Assembly: GCA_004193285.1 (NCBI GenBank)
Contig: SECP01000006.1
Coordinates: forward strand, 149,372-213,371
DNA: 64,000 nt
Source of the DNA: Myxococcales bacterium
Lineage (GTDB): Bacteria; Myxococcota_A; Polyangia; Polyangiales; Polyangiaceae
Direction of reading: 5' to 3'
The translations under genes and the position numbers were made by a program. How positions within the stretch are numbered: position 1 is the stretch's first letter; the number at the start of each line of letters is the position of its first letter. The notes under the pieces were generated by a model, which was given only the letters and a program-made list of their open reading frames with translations, was not told the DNA's origin and did not search any database. This document shows positions 9,192-17,285 of this stretch, one piece after another.

Positions 9192-9973
9192 CCGAACGTA
9201 CCGAAGCGACTACCCGAGGAGTAGCGCGCAAGACCGCGGCGAAAGAGCCGTGCCGCAAGCCAGAGGTGCGCAGCGGTAGCCGCGAGCACGCAGGCCGCCA
9301 CCGACCAGGAAGGCTGACGCACCAAGCTGGTCGGTAAGTAAGAGACCAAACCAGCAGGCAACAGCGTGAACAACAGCAGCCGGAGTGCTCCACCAAAGAT
9401 GGGCTCTGGGTAGAGTGAAAACGTGATCACCACGTCCACCAGCTGACGCGAGAGCGCGTGCGTCCGCTTCAGCCAGAAAGCGAGGCTGAAGAAGGTGATG
9501 CACGTGGCGGTGAAGGTCACGCAGGACGCGAGCACCGCGACCAGCACGAACGGCGCACGACCCCACGTGAGGTAGCCCGCGTGGGCCACGAACGCGATGC
9601 CCGAAGCCAGGTCCCCGAAGCCCGAGGCCTGAGAGCGGCAGCCGAGCACGTAGGGCAGCGTGGGCTGCGGCTGCACCAGCAGCGGATCCAGCGCGCCCTC
9701 TTCCACGAAGCGGCTCAAGTGCACCGCGCCGCCACACACCGCCTGCATGAGGCCGAAGCCCGCCGCGGATACGCCGAACAACAACTCCACGTCTGGCAGC
9801 GCCCACCCGCGGAGGCTCCCCACCCGCGCCATGAGCACCCACCAGAAGACGAAGAAGGTGGCGTTGTTCAGCGCCATGAAGGTCATGGACAACAAGAACG
9901 ACCCCCGCAGGGACGTCACGGCTTTGAGGTTGGTCCGAAAAAGGGCCCCAAGGAAGGCGATTGTTGGCGTCAT
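9188..9973 (-). CDS. ABC-2 type permease (second permease of the exporter)
   Basis: Integral membrane protein of 261 residues with about six hydrophobic helices and short loops, the usual size and layout of ABC-2 permeases in the COG4587/COG3694 pair. It is the third gene of an exporter operon: the start lies 4 bp after the stop of the other permease gene. Together with the ATPase it should form an efflux pump; the substrate cannot be told from the sequence, although relatives are described as multidrug or daunorubicin-type exporters. It has no signal peptide and no cytoplasmic domain of note. The 3' end overlaps the convergent VWA-like gene by 4 bp. Confidence 0.85.
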   Translation of the reverse strand: MTPTIAFLGALFRTNLKAVTSLRGSFLLSMTFMALNNATFFVFWWVLMARVGSLRGWALPDVELLFGVSAAGFGLMQAVCGGAVHLSRFVEEGALDPLLVQPQPTLPYVLGCRSQASGFGDLASGIAFVAHAGYLTWGRAPFVLVAVLASCVTFTATCITFFSLAFWLKRTHALSRQLVDVVITFSLYPEPIFGGALRLLLFTLLPAGLVSYLPTSLVRQPSWSVAACVLAATAAHLWLAARLFRRGLARYSSGSRFGTFG

Positions 9974-9977
9974 GACG

Positions 9978-10763
9978 TTAGCCTCCGCTCAGCTGCAGCG
10001 AGCGCGTGGCTCGCCAGAACAAGATCTCCACCACCACGCCCAAGGCGACGGCCCAGAAGGCCAAGCCCGCGGCCAGCTTCAACGCACCCGGTCCGGGCCC
10101 ATGAATCAGGAACCCCGCGGGTCCAGCGAGCAGGTACGGAAAGGGCGTGAAGCCCGCGACCTGCTGCAGCCAATGCGGGTAGAGCTCGAGCGGCAGCATC
10201 AGACCACCCAAGATGAACAGGAGCTTGCCCAGCACCCAGTAGAGCGGCGTCGCGTCCGTGAGCCAGAAGGACATCAGCCCGAGCGCGACGTAGAGCTCGG
10301 ATAGCACGAGTGACGCGCAGAGCCCGAAGGGCGCGAGCCACAGGAGCGCGCGAAAGCTGGGGGTGACCCCCGTGAACGCAAACGCGCAAACGAACGCCAC
10401 GAGCCCCAGCGCCGGCGCGCGCACCGCGAGCGTGCCCGCGCACTGCGCGAGGGTGGCGCGCGTGAACGCTACGGGCCGAGGGAGCTGGTACGCGACGTCC
10501 CCACGCCTCACCTCCTCCTGAATTTCCAGGTGCCGCGCCGCCGTGCTCATCAAAATCCACTCCGAAGCTGCGAGGTACCAAACCATCTGAGCCGGCTCTG
10601 CGGAGAGGGGCATGCCGGCCTCGCTCACCGCGCGCCACAGGGCCGCGAAAACGCCCAAAATCGTCGCAAAGAACAGCGCGCGGCCGTAAAGCTCACCGCG
10701 CTCGGACGCCGCTTGCACGGCGGCGATGCGGGCGAAGGCGAAGTATTTTTTGAAGGTGGTCAT
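9978..10763 (-). CDS. ABC-2 type permease (first permease of the exporter)
   Basis: Integral membrane protein of 261 residues with about six transmembrane helices. A short cytoplasmic N-terminus contains a conserved MTTFKKYFAFARIA start typical of the family, and the middle has a PRPVAFTR motif before a run of helices. It overlaps the ATPase gene by 4 bp (ATGA) and is followed 4 bp later by the second permease, so the three are one transcription unit. A heterodimeric pore with the second permease is the expected arrangement. The transported compound is unknown. Confidence 0.85.
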   Translation of the reverse strand: MTTFKKYFAFARIAAVQAASERGELYGRALFFATILGVFAALWRAVSEAGMPLSAEPAQMVWYLAASEWILMSTAARHLEIQEEVRRGDVAYQLPRPVAFTRATLAQCAGTLAVRAPALGLVAFVCAFAFTGVTPSFRALLWLAPFGLCASLVLSELYVALGLMSFWLTDATPLYWVLGKLLFILGGLMLPLELYPHWLQQVAGFTPFPYLLAGPAGFLIHGPGPGALKLAAGLAFWAVALGVVVEILFWRATRSLQLSGG

Positions 10764-11764
10764 GGAGCGGGTCTCGCCTTCACGTCACGATAAAAAGAGT
10801 GGATGACCTCATCGAGCGGCGCATCCTCGATGGTGAGATCGCGGAGAGTGCCTTGGCTCAGCGCGGCCTCGACCACTTCGCCCACCGGCGTGGTGGCGGT
10901 CGATACCTCGAGCTCACAGTAGTGCGGCAACTCGCTCAGGACGCGCACGCCCGGCAGGGTCAGCGCGAGGCGTTCACGCTCGCTCCAAAGCCGCACGCGC
11001 TTGGTGCCCAGGTAGCCGCGCCGGAGCTCGGCAATCGAGCCGTCCGACACGACCCGGCCGCCGTGGATCACGATCACCCGCTGGCAGACGCGCTCGATGT
11101 CCCCGGTGTCGTGAGACGTCAGCAAAAGCGATACGCCCTCTTGCTCGGACTGGCGCTGTAAAAGCTCGCGAATCGCGGCTTTCGCTGCGACATCCAGGCC
11201 TATCGTCGGCTCGTCCAAGAACAAGATACGGGGGCGGTGCAGGAGGCTCGCCGCGACCTCGGCGCGCATCCGCTCCCCGAGCGATAGCTGACTCACCGGC
11301 TTATCCAGCAGCGGACCGAGGTCGAACGCGGCCGTGAGCTCTTTCAGGCGCGCTCGGCAAGCCGCTGGCTCGAGCTCGTAGACGAAGCCGAGCAGCTCCA
11401 GAGTATCCCGCGCGGGCAAGTGGTACCAAAGCTGCGAGCGCTGACCGAAAACGGTGCCGATGCGAAAGCCCAGCTGACGACGCTGGCGCCACGGCACCAG
11501 CCCCGCCACCTCTGCGCTCCCGGAATCAGGGTGCAATATGCCGGAAAGCACCTTGAGGGTCGTGGACTTGCCAGCGCCGTTGGGGCCGATGAACGCGACC
11601 CGCTCACCCGGCTGGATCGTGAACGAAACTCGATCGATCGCGAGGACTTGCTCCGTGATGGGCGCAAAGAAGTCATGCACGCGCGCGAGCGCGGAGCCGC
11701 TGCGTGCGCGACGAGCGCAAAAGCTCTTGGTCAGACCAGATAGGCAGATGGCGGGTACGGACAT
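10760..11764 (-). CDS. ABC exporter ATPase (COG4586-like)
   Basis: Nucleotide-binding subunit of 334 residues that energises the two downstream permeases. Visible motifs: Walker A GPNGAGKST (about 76-84), Q-loop region GQRSQLWYH typical of the COG4586 group, signature LSLGERMR, Walker B FLDEPT and a switch His in LLTSHDTGD. A C-terminal domain of about 90 residues (from about 245) follows the cassette, as in drug-export ATPases of this family. The ATG at 11764 is the first gene of the operon and its stop overlaps the first permease. The neighbouring VWA-like lipoprotein is on the opposite strand and gives no hint of the substrate. Confidence 0.92.
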   Translation of the reverse strand: MSVPAICLSGLTKSFCARRARSGSALARVHDFFAPITEQVLAIDRVSFTIQPGERVAFIGPNGAGKSTTLKVLSGILHPDSGSAEVAGLVPWRQRRQLGFRIGTVFGQRSQLWYHLPARDTLELLGFVYELEPAACRARLKELTAAFDLGPLLDKPVSQLSLGERMRAEVAASLLHRPRILFLDEPTIGLDVAAKAAIRELLQRQSEQEGVSLLLTSHDTGDIERVCQRVIVIHGGRVVSDGSIAELRRGYLGTKRVRLWSERERLALTLPGVRVLSELPHYCELEVSTATTPVGEVVEAALSQGTLRDLTIEDAPLDEVIHSFYRDVKARPAP

Positions 11765-11817
11765 GGCGACGACTCGTGGTTCGAGAGCCGCCCGACGGAC
11801 CTTCCAGAAACGCGAAA

Positions 11818-11850
11818 CGCCCTTTCGGAAGATCCGAAAGGGCGCTTTTT
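11818..11850 (+). terminator. strong hairpin with a T-run on the + strand
   Basis: A perfect 12-bp inverted repeat (left arm 11818-11829, right arm 11833-11844) with a three-base loop is followed on the + strand by CTTTTT. The form is that of an intrinsic terminator reading rightwards, but both flanking genes are on the minus strand. On the minus strand the sequence after the stem is only TTTCGCGTTT, so it may still end the ttcA transcript, or work in both directions, or act in the leader of the ABC operon, whose start lies 54 bp away. Confidence 0.6.
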
Positions 11851-12009
11851 CTGCGGTATTTGCCCCCTCGGCTTAGACGACGCCAACCCTGGCGCACATA
11901 ACGAGCGCCGGAATATGGAGACGGTAGCCGAAGACCGAGCAGGACATGAGGGCCCGGCGAGGATGACAGAAACACCGCCGCCCCGTCAAGCAACTCGCTC
12001 CCAGCTCGG

Positions 12010-12891
12010 TCAGCGCAACCCGAGCTCGTCTTCCGCCGGCGCGCTCAAGACGGGGAGCGCGCGATGGTGCGAGGGCATACGCGGCGAGGGTAACTTCGGT
12101 TGTAGCTCTGCGGGGCGACCCGCCCACGCTGCCTGCACGTCTCGATCGAGCAGGTGCGTAGGACGCACGTTCTTGAGCGCGTGCGCCATCACCGCGCGCA
12201 GAGGCGGCGATTCTTTCTCGAGCTGCTCGAGCAGCGCCGCCATCCGATCTCGTTTGAGGCCGCTCTGAGAGCCGCACAGGTTACAGGGCAAAATCGGGAA
12301 CGCGCAGAGCGCGGAGAGCTCTCGAATCGTCCCCTCCGCGCACTCGATGAGCGGCCTAATCACCGAGAGCGCGCCGTCGTCCGTAACGTAGCTGGCCGGC
12401 ATGGCCTGGAGCTTTCCCGAGTAAAATAGATTCATCAGGAAAGTCTCCAGCCCGTCGTCGCGGTGATGACCCAGCGCGAGCTTGTTGCAGCCCAGCCGCT
12501 CCGCAGCGCTGTACAAGATGCCGCGTCGCAGGCGCGAGCAGAGCGAGCAGTAGGTCTGCTCCGGCCCCAGCCGGTCCATCACCACCGAGTAGGTGTCCTC
12601 GGAGAGGATTTCGAAAGCAACTCCGCTCTGCGCCAAGTAATTGCGCAGCGGCGCGCCATCGTAGCCGGGCTGTTGCTGGTCCAGGTGTACCGCGGTGAGC
12701 CTGACCTCCGGGTACTGCGCGCGCACGAGCTTTTGCAGCACGTGCAGCAGCGTGTAACTGTCCTTGCCGCCGCTCATGGCCACCATCACGTGATCGCCGG
12801 GGGCGAGGAGCGAGTACTCGTCGCAGGTGTCCCGCACTTGCGAGTAGAGCTGCCGCTCGAGCTGGGAACGGCGCAGGGCGGCGGAGTCCAT
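12010..12891 (-). CDS. ttcA: tRNA 2-thiocytidine biosynthesis protein TtcA
   Basis: Enzyme of 293 residues that thiolates cytidine 32 in certain tRNAs, using ATP and an iron-sulfur cluster. The PP-loop SGGKDS is at residues 40-45; the two CxxC motifs that hold the [4Fe-4S] cluster are YCSLC (Cys115, Cys118) and PCNLC (Cys203, Cys206). The ordering and length match the TtcA family, whose E. coli member is 311 residues. The ATG at 12891 lies 2 bp after the stop of the preceding gene, so the two are coupled. The C-terminal ~60 residues after the second CxxC are variable and poorly alignable. Confidence 0.93.
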   Translation of the reverse strand: MDSAALRRSQLERQLYSQVRDTCDEYSLLAPGDHVMVAMSGGKDSYTLLHVLQKLVRAQYPEVRLTAVHLDQQQPGYDGAPLRNYLAQSGVAFEILSEDTYSVVMDRLGPEQTYCSLCSRLRRGILYSAAERLGCNKLALGHHRDDGLETFLMNLFYSGKLQAMPASYVTDDGALSVIRPLIECAEGTIRELSALCAFPILPCNLCGSQSGLKRDRMAALLEQLEKESPPLRAVMAHALKNVRPTHLLDRDVQAAWAGRPAELQPKLPSPRMPSHHRALPVLSAPAEDELGLR

Positions 12892-12893
12892 GA

Positions 12894-13748
12894 CTAGGAC
12901 GCCGGGCTCACGCGGCTGGCGGTGCCGGCGCCGCTGAACAGACGCGCGACCCAAGATTTGGGCGCGGAGAGCTCGAAGTCCCCGAGCACGAGGCGCAGCG
13001 GATCCGAGCCGAGCAAGCGGGTGACGTCAGGGTTGGAGAGTACCCACGTCTCGGCCTCGCTCAGCTGCTCACGCTGCGTGACCTCCAGCTCGCCTCGTGC
13101 CTTGCGCATGCTGTGGCCCCCCTGCTTACAGAACAAGGCGAACGCGACCGAGAGCTCCTCCAAACCCAGAGCGGTGAGGCAGGCGACGTTCGGCCCGCCG
13201 CAGCTCTTCTGGTAGAGGTACGCGCCCGAAAGCAACAGCGTGCCGAGCCCGAGCGCCACCGTCGTGAGCTCGACCGTGACCTCCAGCGGCTGCTCGATGG
13301 GGCGGTCCGCGCTCGTCTCCTCGAGGAGAAACACATGGCCGATGGCGCGGGCCAGCGCCGCCGTGAGGACGACCGGGTTCTGCGCCTCTGCGGGGGCAAT
13401 GTTCAAACGCCAGCCATCACCCAAGTCCACCAGGCGCGCCGCAGCCAGCTCCGGCGAGACACCGGGCGCCGCGCAGCTACCGCAGCCGCCGCGGCCGCAT
13501 GCCTCCTCTTTGGCCTGCTCCGGATCGTAGACGCCCACTCGAATCGGGATGTCGGCCATGCCCGCGTGCTCCTGCATGCGCCGCAGCAGGCGTGACACTG
13601 ACGGCAAGTCCCCGGTGAACACATCCGGGAAGAAGCTACCATTGGGCAGCACCATCGGCCTCGTGCCGATATCTGGCCCAAAGCGCTCGATGACGGAGGC
13701 GTAGCGTTGAACCAGCTCGCGCAGCGTGCGGTCGTCAGGAAGCTCCAT
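12894..13748 (-). CDS. conserved-looking hypothetical protein upstream of ttcA
   Basis: Soluble protein of 284 residues from the ATG at 13748. It begins with an amphipathic helix (LRELVQRYASVIERFG) and carries a compact Cys cluster near residues 82-92 (ACGRGGCGSCA: four Cys), plus further single Cys in the C-terminal half (KSCGGPN and CLTALG). That Cys grouping could hold a metal or an iron-sulfur cluster. The C-terminal half is helical and resembles no family that I can name. Its stop is 2 bp before the TtcA start, and TtcA is an iron-sulfur enzyme, so a role connected with the cluster or with tRNA modification is conceivable, but this is inference. Confidence 0.75.
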   Translation of the reverse strand: MELPDDRTLRELVQRYASVIERFGPDIGTRPMVLPNGSFFPDVFTGDLPSVSRLLRRMQEHAGMADIPIRVGVYDPEQAKEEACGRGGCGSCAAPGVSPELAAARLVDLGDGWRLNIAPAEAQNPVVLTAALARAIGHVFLLEETSADRPIEQPLEVTVELTTVALGLGTLLLSGAYLYQKSCGGPNVACLTALGLEELSVAFALFCKQGGHSMRKARGELEVTQREQLSEAETWVLSNPDVTRLLGSDPLRLVLGDFELSAPKSWVARLFSGAGTASRVSPAS

Positions 13749-13831
13749 GCTGTGCGTATCTTGGCAAGGAGCCGGGCTCGAAGCCAGCGGCGCGCGCGCC
13801 CGGCGAAGATCCAGCGCGTTGCGCCGCACCC

Positions 13832-14683
13832 TCAGAGGCGGGGCGGCCGCGCCGTAGCGGGCTCTTCCTCGATGTCATCGCTCGTCATCGAGTACCCACC
13901 GAGCGGCATTGCGACCGCGTCCGGCTTGGACTTCAGCGCCGGCTTCTCGAGCTTCACGCTGCCCAGCCTCAGACCCGAGCTCGAAGAATGGGAAGACGAG
14001 GGTAGCGGCTGCGGCGTCGGAAGGCGAACGCTGGAAGCCAGAGGAGCGCTCGGGCTCGGAGCTGGCTCCGTGCTCTCGAGGGGCTCGTTCAAGAGCGCCA
14101 CCGCGGCGTCGCGCTCGTAGGTGAGCCGCTGCACGTCCACCTTGGCGCTCTCGTACTGAAGCCGCAGCTCGTCGAAAGCCAGATCGAGCTCCGCCAGACG
14201 GCGCTCGTGCCCACGCTCGACGTCGAACAGCTTCTGCTCGTGCTCGTCCAGCAAGCCCGCCAAGAACGCGTCCTCTTGCACGAGCCAAGCCTCGCGATCG
14301 CGCACGGACGCGTCCAGCGCATTCTCGAGCGAGACGACGCGCTGTTGGAGCAGGCTCTCGTTTTCGTAAGCCTTGCTCATGCGCGCGCGCAGCGACTCGA
14401 GCTCTTGCACGAGCACGGCGTTGGCCTCTTGAGCTGCGCTCGCCCCCGCCGCCAGGTGCTTCAGCCCGCGCACCAGCAAGCCGAGGTTCGCCTCCGCTCG
14501 CGTGCTCTCGACGAGCACCAGCTCCAGCTGGTCCAGCGCCGCGTCAGAGCCGGGCCGGAACGCTAGCCGCTCGCGCGCCGGCGGGATGCCGCTCTCGTGA
14601 GAGGTGTTCGAGCTGACCCGGAGGGGGCCGGAGTCGGGCGACACGTCGCGTTGGGCAATTTCGAGCGAGTCAGCCTGCGTCAT
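13832..14683 (-). CDS. coiled-coil hypothetical protein
   Basis: Protein of 283 residues from the ATG at 14683. The middle part, about residues 45-200, is a long run of heptad-like Leu/Ala/Glu/Arg sequence that should form a coiled coil. A Ser/Pro-rich linker follows (about 200-245), and the last 40 residues include a SMTSDDIEEEP acidic tail. No catalytic motif, signal peptide or membrane segment is visible. It is the first of three same-strand genes leading to ttcA, 83 bp upstream of the next, so it may be in a separate or shared transcript. A structural or scaffolding role is a guess. Confidence 0.75.
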   Translation of the reverse strand: MTQADSLEIAQRDVSPDSGPLRVSSNTSHESGIPPARERLAFRPGSDAALDQLELVLVESTRAEANLGLLVRGLKHLAAGASAAQEANAVLVQELESLRARMSKAYENESLLQQRVVSLENALDASVRDREAWLVQEDAFLAGLLDEHEQKLFDVERGHERRLAELDLAFDELRLQYESAKVDVQRLTYERDAAVALLNEPLESTEPAPSPSAPLASSVRLPTPQPLPSSSHSSSSGLRLGSVKLEKPALKSKPDAVAMPLGGYSMTSDDIEEEPATARPPRL

Positions 14684-14855
14684 TCTGCGCGGTTGTGAGG
14701 CGGCAACTTTCCGGCCGCAAGCGACAACTGAAAAATTGCCACACCCCCCGGAATTGAGCCCAAAGCCGTGATTCAGGGCTGTTTCGCAGAATTTCTTTCG
14801 CCCCGCCGGCACTGCGGGACCGCGCCGGCCCCCCCTGTACCTCGACCGGCTAGCG

Positions 14856-15311
14856 TCAGCGCGGGGTGGTCAGCACCGCCACGTACTTGCTGGTTCCCTG
14901 GCCAGAAGCCGGGTCGAAGCCGCCTTGGATCACGAGGGTGCCGTGGGCTCCGGAAAAGGAGCCGGTGCCGTTCGTGATGATGGCAACGTCGATGAAGTCG
15001 CCGGTGGCGAGGTTCCAGAGCGTGTAGTCCGGACCGGAGAGGGTGCCGTTCGCCGTCGTCACCGTGTCCACCCCGACCAACTTGACCACGTCCGGGTCGC
15101 TCGTGGCCTCCATGCTCTCCATCGTCCAAGACAGCGTTCCCGCCAGACCGCCCGTGAGTGGTCCCCCGGTGCACAGCGTCGGGCATTCCACTTGGCTGGA
15201 CGTAAAGCCGCCGGTGTACGTCTTGACCTTCAGGTGCGCGTCCGCGTTCACGCTCCATAGCAAGCAGCAGCTGGCGGTCGTGACGAGCAGGCTCTTCAGT
15301 CTCGGTGTCAT
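14856..15311 (-). CDS. small secreted protein of unknown function
   Basis: Exported protein of 151 residues. A basic MTPRLK start, a hydrophobic stretch containing two Cys and an ADA cleavage site near residue 25 form a signal peptide. The mature part is Gly/Thr-rich with alternating strands, one disulfide candidate pair (CPTLC), and a C-terminal GSFSGAHGTLVIQGGF pattern like that of small secreted beta-barrels in the allene-oxide-cyclase-like group. I cannot name a substrate. It sits alone 31 bp before the SDR operon end on the same strand, so it could be a late gene of that operon, although its secreted nature argues against a metabolic role there. Confidence 0.7.
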   Translation of the reverse strand: MTPRLKSLLVTTASCCLLWSVNADAHLKVKTYTGGFTSSQVECPTLCTGGPLTGGLAGTLSWTMESMEATSDPDVVKLVGVDTVTTANGTLSGPDYTLWNLATGDFIDVAIITNGTGSFSGAHGTLVIQGGFDPASGQGTSKYVAVLTTPR

Positions 15312-15342
15312 CGTGTTTTCTCCTGGCTAGGTTTCGTTGACG

Positions 15343-16119
15343 TCAGAAGTAGCTCTTCGAAAATCCGCCATCGACTTGCAGCGCTTCCCCCGTGAGGTTG
15401 CTGCATAGCGGACTGACCAAGAAGGCGATCGCGCGGGTCACGTCGTCGTAGTCGAGCGGCGCACGAGTCAGGGCTCGCTTGGCGAGGTGCTGCCGCGTCT
15501 GCGCGGTGCGCTCGGCGCCGATCACGCGGCGCGCCGCGTCCGTCTCCAGCATCGAGAAATTGACCGCGTTACACAGGATGCCGCGGGGACCGAGCTCCGC
15601 GGCTAGGTAGCGCACGGCGGAAGCGAGCGCGGCTTTGACGATCCCGATGAGGTGGTAGCTCGGCATCGCGAAATCCGCCCCGCCGGAGAGCAACGTGACG
15701 ATGCGGGGCGAAGGCGACCGCTCGAGCCATGGCAGAGCGTGCTTGGCGCACACGAGCAGCGAGCGCACGCCCACCTCCATCGCGTCCGCGAGCTCCGCGG
15801 CTCCGAGCTCGGTGACCGGCCTCTGAAGCGCCCCCTCCGGCACGTGAACGAGCGTATGCACCAAGAAATCCAGGCGACCAAAGTGGCGACCGACCGAGTC
15901 GATGGCGGCCGCCACCGAGCCTTCATCCCTCGCATCCAGCTCGACGGGCCAAAGCGATAGCTCGGTCAGCTCCGGCGCGAGCGCGTGGCGTCTCGGGCGG
16001 AGTGACACCGCGACCTCGGCTCCCAACGCTTGGAGCTGGCGCGCCGCTTGGAATGCCACGCTCTCCTTGCTCGACACACCGAGCACGAGACCGCACCGAC
16101 CCGCCAGCAGGGCGCTCAC
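15343..16119 (-). CDS. FabI-like enoyl reductase / SDR
   Basis: Protein of 258 residues starting at GTG 16119, which overlaps the stop of the upstream gene (GTGA). The N-terminal GVSSKESVA nucleotide-binding loop matches the FabI group rather than a classical TGxxxGIG SDR. The catalytic pair is Tyr155 and Lys162, spaced Tyr-x6-Lys as in FabI (classical SDRs have Tyr-x3-Lys). The closing LTGEALQVDGGFS motif is also typical of FabI-like reductases. Reduction of an enoyl thioester with NAD(P)H is the expected reaction. It is the last gene of the biosynthetic operon, so it would act last on the product of the ketosynthase genes. Substrate carrier (CoA or ACP) is unknown. Confidence 0.85.
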   Translation of the reverse strand: MSALLAGRCGLVLGVSSKESVAFQAARQLQALGAEVAVSLRPRRHALAPELTELSLWPVELDARDEGSVAAAIDSVGRHFGRLDFLVHTLVHVPEGALQRPVTELGAAELADAMEVGVRSLLVCAKHALPWLERSPSPRIVTLLSGGADFAMPSYHLIGIVKAALASAVRYLAAELGPRGILCNAVNFSMLETDAARRVIGAERTAQTRQHLAKRALTRAPLDYDDVTRAIAFLVSPLCSNLTGEALQVDGGFSKSYF

Positions 16120-16544
16120 TTGCTCGGCTCCGAGGGGAACCACACGTCGAGCGACGCCAGGCCTTCCTTTTCGTACTCGCGGATGGCCCGCTGAACGACG
16201 AAGGTCGCTTCCGCGGCGGGCAGACCGCCGATCCACATGCTGAGCCGGGCGCACGCTTCCAAGAGCTTCTCCTGGCGCATGCCGAGATGAAGCAGGGTTT
16301 TGGCGAACAGGGCGGCGGTCAGGTGGTCGCGCTGCGCCAAGAGAACGCTCATGCCGATGAGATAATTTTCGTGCAGGCTGAGCTCGGAGGTGTCGGCTTC
16401 CAGCGAGTGGTACCGGTGGATCATCTCGCGCAGAGCCGGATTTCGAATGCGCTCCAAGAAGCGCACGTGCCGTTCGCCCGTTCCAGGGCCAAAAATCGAC
16501 TCGACGTAGGCTTCCGTGGCTTGGAGGTGCTCGGGTTTGCTCAT
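16116..16544 (-). CDS. carboxymuconolactone-decarboxylase-like / AhpD-fold small protein
   Basis: All-helical protein of 142 residues. The centre (LSLHENYLIGMSVLLAQRDH ... GMRQEKLLEACARLSMWIGG) resembles the six-helix AhpD/CMD fold, where an LxxxE-type helix pair and a G-x-P turn precede the last long helix. The CxxC pair of AhpD redox enzymes is absent, so peroxidase chemistry is unlikely; a decarboxylase- or lyase-like function or a structural role is possible. It overlaps both neighbours (ATG region upstream is 6 bp past the SDR stop; GTGA overlap downstream), which places it firmly inside the operon. It may be the odd, pathway-specific step. Confidence 0.6.
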   Translation of the reverse strand: MSKPEHLQATEAYVESIFGPGTGERHVRFLERIRNPALREMIHRYHSLEADTSELSLHENYLIGMSVLLAQRDHLTAALFAKTLLHLGMRQEKLLEACARLSMWIGGLPAAEATFVVQRAIREYEKEGLASLDVWFPSEPSK

Positions 16545-16550
16545 GGCAGC

Positions 16551-17285
16551 TCAGCGCGCCTGCGCGCTCGGCAAAATCGACAGGTCGGAGACGACGAGGT
16601 GCGCCGGCCGCGTCGCGACCCAGACCACGGCTTCGGCTACGTCCGCCGCGCTGAGCCACACCGGTACCTGCTCTCGAAGTTTCTGCTTCGCGCGGTCGAA
16701 GCCGGCCACCTTGTCGTAGATGGGCGTGTCGACGAGGCCAGGCGCAACCGTGCTCACGTGGATGCCGCGCGGGTGCAGCTCCAGCCGCAGCGCCTCGCTC
16801 AGGCATTCCAGCGCGGCCTTGCTGGCGGCGTAGGGCGCGAACTTGGCCGCCGGCAAGTGCCGGGCCACGACCGAGGTCAGGTTCACGATGTGAGCGCTCG
16901 GCTGCATGCGCCGGGCGACGACCTGGATCAGCTCCATCGCCGCCGTTACATTGATCTCGAACAGCCGCGACAGCCGCTCCGCGGGCAGCTGCTGCGGACT
17001 CTCGTAGACGCACTCGGCGGCGTTGTTGATCAGCAGCTGCACCGGCTCTTCCGGCAGCTCCGCCAGCGCGCGCGACCGCGCCGCGGGATCGGCCAAATCC
17101 ACGAGGAGCGGCCGAAAGCTCGGTCCGAGCTCGCGAGCGGATTCGGCCAGCCGCCGAGCGTCCCGCCCGACGCCGAGCACGCGCATGTTCTCGCCCAACA
17201 GGGCTCGCACCACGGCCGCTCCGATGCCGGAGGTAACGCCGGTGACGAGCGCGAGCTTGCCTCGAAGGCGGCTTTCGCGAGTCAT
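16551..17285 (-). CDS. short-chain dehydrogenase/ketoreductase
   Basis: Classical SDR of 244 residues. Cofactor loop TGVTSGIG (residues 15-22), NNAA structural motif (87-90), catalytic Ser138, and YAASK with Tyr152 and Lys156 are all present, so the enzyme should be active, most likely NADPH-dependent reduction of a keto group. It overlaps the preceding KASIII-like gene by 4 bp and ends 6 bp before the CMD-like gene. In this operon the natural role is reduction of the beta-keto thioester made by the ketosynthases. It is distinct from the FabI-like reductase at the operon end, so the set provides both reductions of a fatty-acid-type cycle. Confidence 0.88.
   Translation of the reverse strand: MTRESRLRGKLALVTGVTSGIGAAVVRALLGENMRVLGVGRDARRLAESARELGPSFRPLLVDLADPAARSRALAELPEEPVQLLINNAAECVYESPQQLPAERLSRLFEINVTAAMELIQVVARRMQPSAHIVNLTSVVARHLPAAKFAPYAASKAALECLSEALRLELHPRGIHVSTVAPGLVDTPIYDKVAGFDRAKQKLREQVPVWLSAADVAEAVVWVATRPAHLVVSDLSILPSAQAR

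Noticed and set aside
16120..17013. In-frame extension of the FabI-like gene leading upstream to 17013
   Set aside because: These residues are Arg/Pro-rich and lie inside two other coding genes; the GTGA overlap at 16116-16119 gives the natural start.
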